The translations under genes and the position numbers were made by a program. The notes beneath the pieces are model-generated. The model searched no databases. It was given only the letters and a program-made list of their open reading frames with translations, and was not told the DNA's origin. From NCBI GenBank assembly GCA_002205965.3, contig NADL03000699.1, positions 1 to 64,000 on the forward strand: 64,000 bases of DNA, in the 5' to 3' direction. Source of the DNA: Kappaphycus alvarezii (Eukaryota; Rhodophyta; Florideophyceae; Gigartinales; Solieriaceae). Of this stretch, positions 25,900 through 35,044 are shown in pieces; position 1 is the stretch's first letter; each line of letters begins with the position of its first letter.

Positions 25900-27640
25900 G
25901 GGACCGTGAAAAATGTCGTGCCAAAATAAAAGCAAGTAGAGATGCTAAAGAATTCATGATACCTCCACGCCGATCCCGGACGAGAAGCCACCCAGTAAAG
26001 AAGGAGCGAAGAACGAATTGGTTTCGATGTCACTTTTTCGGGATTGAGGTCAATTGGGCTCCGGACTGACCTCAATCCAATACTAGACGAAGGAGCACCA
26101 ACGTCGATGGGCGGAATGGAAGAGACAACAGCATTTTGCGATACCCTCGGCATCCAGCTGACACTGGATCCCCCACGGGATCATTATCTCCATGGATGGG
26201 GTAATCACTCAGTGAACGCTAAGCCTATTACGTGCACTTGGAACTTGATCGCAAACGATGTCAACCATCGCCCCACAGTGATACCATCGACCTAGTACAC
26301 GGCTCCTCACCACTTCTTATTGGACTAGACGTGAAGAGATTCGCCAATACACTCACCCGATCCAAGCCACAGGTACTCTGTTTCAAGCGCCCCATGGATA
26401 CTGCCGAACGCAAGTTCCAAACGTATATAGAGAAAGACGGCGATGGAAACGATAGACTTAGAATGTAAATAATCTCACATCGAGCATCCAAGCTCAACAC
26501 GTTGATGTCAACCTCCACCCTGCGCCTGAACAAGAATGCGCTGGAAAAGATACACCGCTTCACCTACACAACAGCGACTGAGATGAAAGCTATACTGAAG
26601 GAAGCTGACAAGCTGACAGAGGAACTCAGCCGAGCATGTGACTACATCCACGATGCCTGCGATATCTGTGCCTCCACTGGACGCCCAGCCTATAGTAAGA
26701 AAGTTTCACTCTCACACGTGAATGAAGAATTCAACGAGACAAAGCAAGCCAATTTTCTCGTAGTATACATAGCGAACGTCAAATAAGAAGTCATAAACAT
26801 TATGGAAGCCGGAAAAAATACGGTGAGAGGTCGATTATTACGAAGAAAGACGCAGCCGAGATGTGTAACAAGCTGGGGACAGTGTAGATATAACATCATG
26901 GAGCCCCGAAGTACTTCAGTTCGGACCCTAAATTCAGCCATCCAGTGCTAAAAAAGCTCATGAACTCACACAGTATCAAGATGGAAGATCGCCCCGCAAG
27001 ATGCTCCACTAAGAATGGCAAGGTAGAACGCGACAACGGCTTATTCAACTCCATACTTGCTCGAGTCTCTAAAGAGAACACCATGGCTTCGCCAGCAACC
27101 CTTATTGCATGAACATCTTTTCTGAGCAACTTGATTCATGGTAACTCAACGTTGAGCAAATTTCAGCTCGCTAGAGGATACTCGCCGTCACTGCTATGGA
27201 TACCAGCCACTCGTGTTCCAGAAGAACTGTTGAGCGCTCACAAGCGCACAACAGCCACTCGCGCTCTGCAAAAAGTCCTGAAATCACGCAACAACCACCT
27301 AGTATCGCTACATTCCATACGACCAGGAACTTCCATATGGATCTATTATAACACATCAAAACAGAACGACCAGGTGAGGTCGGTGAAGGCTACATTAACC
27401 CGAACCAAGTCATTCTACGTTCGATGTAGACGATCTAACCAAGGTCCCCCCATGAAGATCGTTTACGAACACCATCTGCTTGCTCCTGAAGGCCAACTAG
27501 CTTGCGAATTACAGGAGAGGATATTAGAAGATATCCTTGCAGACGAAGCACCAACAATATCACACAACCTCCAGGATAACGCAGAAGCACCGAACGAATC
27601 CGAGCAGATCATGATCGATGTATTCGGCGCGGACGGTTAA
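25900..27640 (+). pseudogene. copia protease and integrase
   Basis: Protease: ILDEGAPTSMGG at about 26080-26115 is the retropepsin D-[TS]-G-A block with Thr/Ser replaced by Glu, which should be inactive; LLIGLDVKRFANT follows at about 26310-26345. Integrase: KIHRFTYTTATEM and CDICASTGRP at about 26540-26690 form the zinc-binding H-H-C-C region; VSLSHVNEEFNETKQANF opens the catalytic core; FQLARGYSPSLLWIPATRVP and IRPGTSIWIYYNTSKQN (27161-27365) are the C-terminal part in the 27131-27640 frame. Stops between 26470-26500 and around 26790-27130 break the chain. Confidence 0.75.
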
Positions 27641-27655
27641 ACGGACGACAAAGCG

Positions 27656-29405
27656 ATGAACGAAAGCTTTCACAGTTCCTTCTTTTCCACAATAGTAAAT
27701 GGTGATGCATCACGAGACATTGGGCAGGACAGCGCGGAGGGACTCGAGCAAGCATTGGATGTGGAATTAAAGTCTGATGAGCAATCAGTCCTCAATGAGG
27801 TATACAACGCTATTGGAAGCAAACAAGTCACCGCAAAAGAGTGTACTGTGCACTGCAATGGATATTCGACAAAGCAGTTGAGGAGGAAATTGATAAAACG
27901 TGGAAAGGCGCCAACATTGAGGTACCGAAACACAACTTTCCCGTAGACGCTAACGTTATTAGCTCCCATGTGGTGTACAAAGTAAAAAACGAAGAAAAGG
28001 ATCAGAAAAGAATGAAATCCAGGCTGTGCCCGCATGGAAACCGTGACAAAGAAAAGTGAAATATCAGAAACGATTTCTCCAACGCTCAGTTCGACGTCAT
28101 ACGCCTTGTTTTATCTTTGACATCAATCATCGGCCTACGGCTTGGATGTATCGACATAAAAGGAGCCTATCTCTAAAGCGGGCCCATCAACAGAGATCTA
28201 TCCACCCAAGGAGTCGAGAGGCCATCGCGGAACACCGTGGAAGTTGATCAAACTCCCGTATGGCATCAGCGAGGCAGGAAGACAGTGGGCTAAGGTCATT
28301 GAAACATTGTCTTTGAATGAAGCGAAGTTTTCTCGTGCGTTCGGCGTCAGTCAGCGCTCCATTAGACGAAAAAAGAATGGGTCCATGGGGCTATTGCTTG
28401 TCAAGATAACGGATGACCTGCTGATCTCTGGGTCGGTACACGATATTCGAAACTTTGCAACCGAAACTGATCAATGTTTTAGTATAAGCAAGACGATCAT
28501 CGACGATGAAATTAAGTTCAATGGGTGCAGTATAAAACAGGACGAAGAATGCAATATACAGATATCAATGCAAGAATATGTAGACTCCATTAAGACAATA
28601 AAACTCAGCAAAGCACGAAAGGCTATGACGAAATACATGGCACGAACAAGTGAAATTCGGTCGTATCGTCAACTGGCTGGAGAACGTATTGGTTAGGATG
28701 TGGTGCACTACCACAAGCGGCATCTCTTGGATCATTTATGCAGCAAAGTATTAGCAGACTGACAGTTTCACATTTGATAGACGCGAAAAAGATGCTTCAT
28801 GAGCTTCGAAACATCCGACCGGTAATTAACTTTCGACGTCCCAACGGCAAGACTCCAGCCATTGATATAGTCTCTTTTTCGGATGCTTCGTTCAACATCT
28901 TACCGAATCAGATATACGGCCAGACACGAATAATCACTGGACTGAGATACAGGACAAATAACGATGCAACGACGTACCATATGATAGACTGGTGCAGCTC
29001 GAAACAGAAACGAGTATAAAATTCATCATATGGCGTAGAGATAATTGCTTGCACAGAAGCAGATGACAAAGTATTTTACTTGAAGTCTACGCTGCAGTCT
29101 TTTTCTCCAACGGACGAGTTTCTACACATCCTGAGTGTTGATTCCAACGTCTTTTTTGACACTTTTGCAACGTTTCACGAAAGAAAAGTGTAAGGCTATG
29201 ACAAACAGTGCAACGATTACGGGACTCTTTTGAATCACATGGGATAGATTTCCTTCGTTGGATACAAGGGATGGTCAACATTGCTGATGCTCTAACGAAG
29301 TACAACCCTAACATGCACACATTACTGAATCTAATTGCTTCTACTGGATCATTGACGCTTCCAGACCATAATTCTTTTAGCCTTAACAGCAAAGCATGGA
29401 AATGA
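27656..29405 (+). pseudogene. copia reverse transcriptase and RNase H
   Basis: RT begins near 27860 with NVISSHVVYKVK and CPHGNRDKEK (27841-28059 frame). It continues after a broken stretch at 28244 with IKLPYGISEAGRQWAKV, then LLLVKITDDLLISGS (28386-28432; the catalytic pair is DD preceded by Thr, where copia usually has Y-V-D-D). RNase H is at 28840-29080: SFSDASFNILPNQIYGQT, MIDWCSSKQKRV and, after a frame change, GVEIIACTEADDKVFYLKS. Three or more frame breaks make it non-functional. Confidence 0.8.
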
Positions 29406-29441
29406 GAGTTATAACAAAAATCTTGTTGCAACTGGAGGGTA

Positions 29442-29735
29442 TGTGAGACCTACGACGCATGAGGGAGCTATTGAAGAGGGCGCGTTAATTAGAAGAAATT
29501 TTATTGCCGAATTCAATGTTGAGAGGACGCTGCCCCCAAACAGCATTTGTCAGTACGAAAGCACAATGATAGAAGAACCCAGCCATGGCTCGAATAAAGA
29601 GAGAACGGCGAGGGACACGCGGGAGAGAGCGATTGAGTCCAAGGCAAGCCTTGTGCTGAACGAACCACCACACATTATAGCTCACTGTGGCGAAAACCCC
29701 ACGACATATCCGACAATACCGCCATGCCTCGTACA
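29442..29735 (+). repeat. 3' LTR of copia element
   Basis: Begins TGTGAGACCTACGACG like the 5' copy and ends near CCATGCCTCGTACA. The two LTRs are roughly 90 percent identical by eye, so the element is clearly younger than the one at 16.6-22.2 kb. Confidence 0.88.
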
Positions 29736-30627
29736 ATAGTACAGTAAACACCCCACTTACCCATTAACCCCTAAGGTTATATACTATTACTGTAATTTAC
29801 TGTATGTGCCACGTTACTTTTGGGCGCTGTACTGTACTGCTGTGACTTATCACACACGTTTCAAGCGAGAAAACGATGAGAATGCAAGTGCGGGACGGAT
29901 TGAAGTCATATATCATTGCATTCGTTCACGAACATTAAGTGCAAAGTCGGATATGCCTGAGGGAGACGAATGCAAGCTCGGTCGGGCAATACGATGAGGA
30001 TGTAGGGCTCGTAGGGAAACTCGTGGATAGAGATATAAAGACTTAAAACGCGGACCCTCTCCGTTGGATTGAGAGAGGTAAGCCGGTACCTGGTGCCGAA
30101 TACGTTTGCCCCCACAGCCCTTCTACAGCTGCGTGTATCTTAACTCTATAACATAATCTGCAACTACACAGGTACGTTCCATCTGTGTAAAGACTACGCT
30201 TACATTAAATACTAGAATGGACAAAATTGCCTAGTGTGGAAGACAGCACACAGCGCATTTTGTCTAACGGTTCCTGCACTCTGGGGTCATCGGGAAAAAA
30301 GCCAATATCAACAGAATGTCAAGGCGTAGACTGACTGAAACAGTAAGTCTATGATTATGTAAGGACTCTCAATTACAAAAGTAGAAAATAGGGGTGTGCT
30401 GCAGCTGACTAGGTTCAGTTACTGTTAGTATCAACAGTTGCATTTCTGAACAAACCAAACCAGGAGCCATGTGTTATTTCAAATGCTTTTTAGTCAGTTT
30501 CTTTAATTTATTCCCTACTTGTCAGCACCATCAGTCTAATATGACGTCTTTGAAGCTTACATGTTTCAAAAACAGTCAAAAAGATCGTTCAAAAAGACCA
30601 CACTGGTCACAGTAGAGACAAATTCAT
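29736..30627. other. Intergenic or old repeat, no gene seen
   Basis: Flank of the copia insertion. It has a GTACTGTACTG motif near 29828, but no frame with family resemblance and no inverted-repeat partner for the DDE relic that follows. Confidence 0.35.
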
Positions 30628-31100
30628 TTATTTAAACGTTGAGCAAATGTGATCCTGTGCTAGAGCTACCTGCACTATGTTCGCGACAGCATGAAAGAAA
30701 ACACGATGCGAACTTCTATTGTGGCGAAAAGTACTCTTCAAAACAAAGAACTGCTTAAACCCCTGATTAACCGTTTCATGCCTCGGCCTGATCTTTCTAG
30801 AAAACGCCGCATCCGTGGTGCATTCAGAAACACAATTTCTACCAACGTAACCTTTGTCGGCAGTCACCGACTCATCGGCACCCGCAAAATTTTCAACCGA
30901 AAATTAAAAGAATTCCTGTCAGGCCAAACACCAGCAGCAAACGGCCCATGAACCCAAATAATGTTACTACGAAAATACACAACCCTATTTCACAGCGCTG
31001 ACCAGGTCCCCGAAATTTATGGCTATACCACATACGATTAAAGGGCTTTGGTTCGTTAATTCTGCCATCTGTGCCATCCACGGAAATAAAAGACCCCAAA
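30628..31100 (-). pseudogene. DDE-superfamily transposase relic (copy 2)
   Basis: Minus-strand blocks in order: SVDGTDGRINEPKPF (first catalytic Asp), WYSHKFRGPGQ, EIGLCI, then after a frame change WVHGPFAAGVWPD, ADKGYVGRN (second catalytic Asp region), PRHETVNQGFKQFF (catalytic Glu in HET), and FFHAVANIVQVAL. This is the catalytic half of an IS5/Harbinger-like DDE transposase. At least two frameshifts occur (around 31000 and 30880). No N-terminal DNA-binding part is found upstream. It is homologous, block by block, to 12855-13320. Confidence 0.75.
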
Positions 31101-31689
31101 TAACTTGAAAAGGCTCATTTGAGATGAAAAATTAATCTAAAATAACGTTAGTATAAAACACACCTTTTCATTAAATAATAAATGAATTAACTTACAACCT
31201 CAATGTTAGCTAAAAAATCAATAACATTCCATGATCATTTTCGGTATTTCTTCTCATCTATTCCTCCTATTGCTGCGCAAAAAATGTCGGTGTCGTAGGT
31301 TTTCATCTTTAGCGACGCCCAGAGCAGGTGCTCTGGGCGTTGCATAAAATTAGAGAACCTCTGGCCCAGAATACTCCATTAGCGTCCACAAACTAATGGA
31401 AAACGTAAATAGGGCAATAAACCTCGCAGTGAACAGCGTTGTACTAAGCTCAGGAGCCCGTTTCATCATTACAGCACTCAGATCGCCGAAACGAGCTTCA
31501 GAAACAAAAGAAATAATCCAATACCTGACTTCAATACCCATGGGGACATCTGTCTGCATGGGTATTGCACTTCATATAGCAGTCCAAGTTTGTGCTTTGC
31601 GTCTCCAGGCGATGTTCATCGGTTAACAACCGAAGCCAATTTTTTCGTAAAACATTTTCAATTTTTTTATTTCATAAACGAATCATGCC
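31101..31689. other. No gene seen
   Basis: Frames at 31350-31626 exist on both strands, but neither has family resemblance. It probably belongs to the decayed transposon whose catalytic half lies just before it. Confidence 0.35.
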
Positions 31690-32135
31690 TGTCGTGATGC
31701 GAAAAAAGTTACCCTTTTGTTCAGGAAACGGTAAATTTTTGCAGACTTGACTGAGAAAACAGGGTGACTTTACTCATATTTTTATGCCGCGACGCAATAC
31801 AGCGGTAACTTTACTGTAAACTGCTTTACCAATGCAGACTGCCACGGAAACTGAGAATTGCGCTTAAATTATATAAAGTTACAGACTATAAAGATTGATG
31901 TTTTGGACAAAAACGCAAAAAAATCTATATTTTGTAGAGGCGTAACTTTTGTTCCAGTTTTAACCAGGCTTTTAAAGTTACTACGTCTATGTCGCCTGTA
32001 TTGATGGCAACAAAGTTACCTGAGGGTCTTTTAAAGATAAACTATGTACGCCCAGCTAAGCGGTTGAAAATAAATTGAATGGACCAGAGTTACCGCTTCA
32101 GTTTATCCAGTAACACGTGGTGTTTCGGTAAATTC
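31690..32135. repeat. Array of AAAGTTAC/GTAACTTT motifs in both orientations
   Basis: About ten occurrences of AAAGTTAC or its complement (allowing one mismatch) within 430 bases: near 31707, 31768, 31803, 31828, 31880, 31945, 31977, 32013, 32090 and 32140. Both orientations are mixed. Such subterminal arrays are typical of transposase-binding regions in DNA transposons (hAT, CACTA). No terminal inverted repeat was found, so the owner is unknown. Confidence 0.5.
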
Positions 32136-32233
32136 ATAACTTTTCCCGCCAAAAAAATATGTAAATATTTGGCTCATTTCTGCATTGCCAAACTGAGCCT
32201 CGATCATCATTCTGAGTTACATTTATTGCAGCC

Positions 32234-32680
32234 ATGAGTCAAAGAGGAGAAAAGTCCCTACCTCCGAAGCTAACCAGATCAAACCCGGATGTTCGCTTCT
32301 TGCACAGAATGGTTGAGTCTGGGCAGATAGGTGGCAATGATGAAGCCAAGTCTGTTTACAATGCCCATAGCAGATTCTCCAAGTACAATCTCAAAAAATT
32401 TCGCACATTATATCACCAAATGCTCGAGAATCTTGGTGTCAAAAGACCAAGGAAAACAGTAAGTTAAGGCATACAACTATTTTTTTTGTTATTTTTACTT
32501 ACCCTAACCGCGCATGCAGCAGAATTTGTGCTCATGGGCGACAAAGATATGGCACCGAGATGGTCTGAAGTCTTTGGATCTAGAAAGCGCATATTTTCTC
32601 ATATTGATGAGGAAGGGAGTGATTCGCAGTCCGTTAGGGGAAAAATGTTGGGTTATTTTAATGCATGGAAGATGTGATCG
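32234..32680 (+). CDS. Small unknown protein, possibly two exons
   Basis: Exon-like frame 32234-32467 begins MSQRGEKSLPPKLTRSNPDV and ends KRPRKTVS; it is basic and helix-rich. The last codons overlap a good splice donor (ACA|GTAAGT at 32459). A CTAAC branch-like word at about 32504 and a CAG at 32517-32519 (or 32520-32522) would close a 61-64 base intron, the kind of short intron found in compact genomes. The downstream exon's frame is uncertain (both alternatives stop by 32699). It lies next to the motif array, so it may be a transposon-encoded protein. I do not recognise it. Confidence 0.3.
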
Positions 32681-32705
32681 GTTATATCCACGCAGTTGAT
32701 GCGTT

Positions 32706-33262
32706 ATGGAGTCCGCTAGTGACATGAAAGATCGTGAGGAGCTAATTCTGGGAGCAAAGTCTTTCAAACCACTTTCCTTGATTTCTAGTTGGAGGAAAAC
32801 CTTTACAACGCGACCATGTTTGTCTTTGGCAATACTGTTACCCTCTGGTGTTCAATCAAATTATAAATTGACCGTTGTGAATGGGGAAATAGTCTTCAGT
32901 TAAAAGTTATGTGGCCTGCGCAGTTGACTGACATTAGACAGCTTCATCAATTGTGGCTGTTTATTGAGGGTAGGCAAAAGGTTAGTAGGTACCACTCGAA
33001 AATAGGAGGGTTTGAGAATTCACTACGTTGTATGCGGGCGTCGCCGTCTAAACCGGTGACGTCCGTGGCAAACATTCCTTTGCCTTTCAAGGTTGAGAGC
33101 TCAATTGAGCAAAAACCCTTGACCAGGTCAGAAACAGGAACACGCATAGTTTATGTTGATCTCAAATCAGCATTTGATTCCTATGCTGGAGTAATAGAAC
33201 AAACATCATTCCGTAACAGGTCTGACCCGGTAGTTGGAGGATCATCCGTAACACACAGTTAG
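32706..33262 (+). pseudogene. Unrecognised broken coding remnant
   Basis: Two open stretches (32706-32903 and 32909-33262, the second 117 residues) are separated by a stop. The second contains TGTRIVYVDLKSAFDS, which looks superficially like RT motif A, but no motif B or C follows. It is better regarded as the rest of the unknown gene that starts at 32234. Function not assigned. Confidence 0.2.
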
Positions 33263-33493
33263 GTTTACATTAAACTGACATGTTTATCTAGAGGTCTACG
33301 GAGGGTTGTGGCCAGAGGTAGGCACCCCATTATCAGTCCCGATTTACTTTCATTGTTTTTCGATTCTTGCAGCCCAAGACTACAATCATTTGCAACAATT
33401 TGACATGCCATTGTTTCTCATAACGGAAAATTCTCTTTTGCAGAAAGAAATGCAACTGACTCTTATATTTTTAACGTGATCTCGAAGCTCACC

Positions 33494-33517
33494 GAGTGCG
33501 AGTGCGAACTCGCACTC
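33494..33517. repeat. Perfect 10-bp hairpin with GCGA tetraloop
   Basis: GAGTGCGAGT, loop GCGA, then ACTCGCACTC. The stem is perfect, and the loop is of GNRA type if transcribed. It stands alone between decayed elements. Confidence 0.5.
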
Positions 33518-33689
33518 TGCAGAACAGTGCTGTAACATTACGTCTCGTATGAATAGTCCTAATCCCGGTAATAGGTAAGAACGAATAATGCTCATGATGC
33601 TGGTGTATTGTAGAGCTTACTATATTGTCTAGTTTACTGTACAGTTCAGTACAGGATGATATTAGACGCGGTGGTCCTGTTAACGGTGG

Positions 33690-34025
33690 GGGGGAATTGG
33701 GTTGTTCTGGGCCTTCTCACCTCAGAATGAGAACCTTTCACCCCCTTACCAGCTTGAACGCAGCCCATGCGGACAAGCTACGAAAATACCAGGGATTCTT
33801 AGCCAGCTTACCTGGCAGGAACAGACTCGTGCCCATTCCTATCTCCACACTCGGGGGTAGCATCCCGAAGCGTTCCGCCACATCACGGAGGTAGCCCGAG
33901 CGGTCGCCAACCGAGCCCTGGACCAATACTCCAGGGTGAGGACAATTCTCCTCCAACGACATGCGGCGTTGATGGTCACCTCCAACGCAGCTTGCTTGTC
34001 AGCCGGTCTACCAGCTACTTTCTAG
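33690..34025 (+). pseudogene. Reverse-transcriptase element 3' end fragment
   Basis: LNAAHADKLRKYQGF and LVPIPISTLGG, then after a one-base frame change WHPEAFRHITEVARAVANRA and LLQRHAALMVTSNAACLSAG, ending with TAG at about 34022. This is the end of the C-terminal domain of the non-LTR-type RT family (Ala-rich helix, F/L-x-P-x-x-x-x-T-x-G-G, and a QRxA...N-A-x-C-L-x-x-G block), as remembered from many eukaryotic RT proteins. Only the last 100 or so residues are present. Confidence 0.6.
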
Positions 34026-34251
34026 TTGGTACACACGCTCAAGCACTTGCAATATAGGTCCTGCCAATGGTTTCATTACAAGTACAGAGGACTCCCAACC
34101 TTTCCACCCTGTTAACGGTGATGAATGTTGCAGTTGTAAATTCTGTCAATTTTCCCTCCAGCTCCTGTGAGCTATAACTGTACATCGCGCAACCCAGAAC
34201 AGTTACGTATCTTACAGACGGTACAACATACCGTGCAATCCTCTGTGCCTA

Positions 34252-34690
34252 GTGTCTATTGGACCGTTGTCCTCATATGAGGACAACTTTTAGCACCTTT
34301 TTTTCAATACAAATTTTTTTATCTCAGCGCATTTCTTGTCCCTCCGCATTAGTTCATGAGTGAGATGGCCGAATAAAACAAACTTTTCAAGATTGTTGAC
34401 GGCGGTGAATGCTATAGCAGTTTTCCCTTACCAGCTTTCGCTCTTCGCAAGAAGTTGTGAAAACGGCTTCATTTTGGAAGGAAATATAGTTCGTATTATC
34501 GTGGGGGGTTTTAGAAACGAGGGGGCATGTACAGTAAGAATTACTGTACAGTAACTTAACAAAAAAACCTTTTTTGCAGTAAAAATTTCGGGCTTCGAAT
34601 ACATTTACTGTTCCAAAATGTAACGGAAACTGTCCTCATATGAGGACAAAGTGTGTCTCATATGAGGACAGAGCATGGTCCAATAGACGC
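34252..34690. mobile_element. TA-flanked MITE with GTCCTCATATGAGGAC palindromes
   Basis: The terminal inverted repeat GTGTCTATTGGACC (34252) pairs with GGTCCAATAGACGC (34677-34690), one mismatch, and both ends are bounded by TA (34250-34251 and 34691-34692), as expected for a mariner-type target duplication. The inside is AT-rich and non-coding. A 16-bp perfect palindrome GTCCTCATATGAGGAC occurs at 34269-34284 and 34632-34647, and a near copy lies at about 34655-34669. Confidence 0.7.
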
Positions 34691-34692
34691 TA

Positions 34693-35044
34693 GCAGTCCT
34701 GAGTGAAAACATACTGTATGTACAGTAGTGTGGCCCTTGCCCAGGATCATTTCACAGTACAGTGTCAACTGAAATGAGTTCGACGTTTAATAACGAGCGA
34801 GGGTGGCTTTAACCATCTTTAAACATTGTAAGGTTGCACTGTCGGAATCGCTGTTTATAGTTGTTGCGCCAATGTTCATGACTACTGTACGAATGCCTCA
34901 CCGCGCTTAGATTATCATCACATACAGCGCGAGTTCACCTCTTCACTCAACTGCGTACCGAAACCAGGCCTCGTTTTCATCAGATACATTACTCCACAAA
35001 AGGATCGCGCTGACCCGTTGAGTCCCTGAATAATGACATACATA
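34693..35044. other. Intergenic
   Basis: About 350 bases between the MITE and the 3' end of the coiled-coil gene, with TACTGTATGTACAGTA-like motifs near 34712 but no gene. Confidence 0.4.

Larger units (their letters stand above)
24628..29735 (+). mobile_element. Ty1/copia LTR retrotransposon (GalEa/red-algal type), recently decayed
   Basis: A 5.1-kb element with recognisable LTRs (24628-24944 and 29442-29735), gag, protease, integrase, RT and RNase H in copia order on the plus strand. The wording of the pol blocks (VYKVKNEEKDQKRMKSRL..CPHGNRD, LPYGISEAGRQWAKVIE, TDDLLISGS, FNILPNQIYGQT) recalls the GalEa/red-algal copia clade; that placement is from memory. Several frameshifts and stops split the polyprotein. 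A purine block GGAGGG just before 29442 could be the polypurine tract. The flanking pentamers are ACAGT (left) and ATAGT (right), a possible but imperfect target duplication. Confidence 0.9.

Noticed and set aside
32909-33262. YVDLKSAFDS as RT motif A
   Set aside because: No RT motif B or C follows and the neighbouring sequence does not fit any RT family; taken as chance resemblance.
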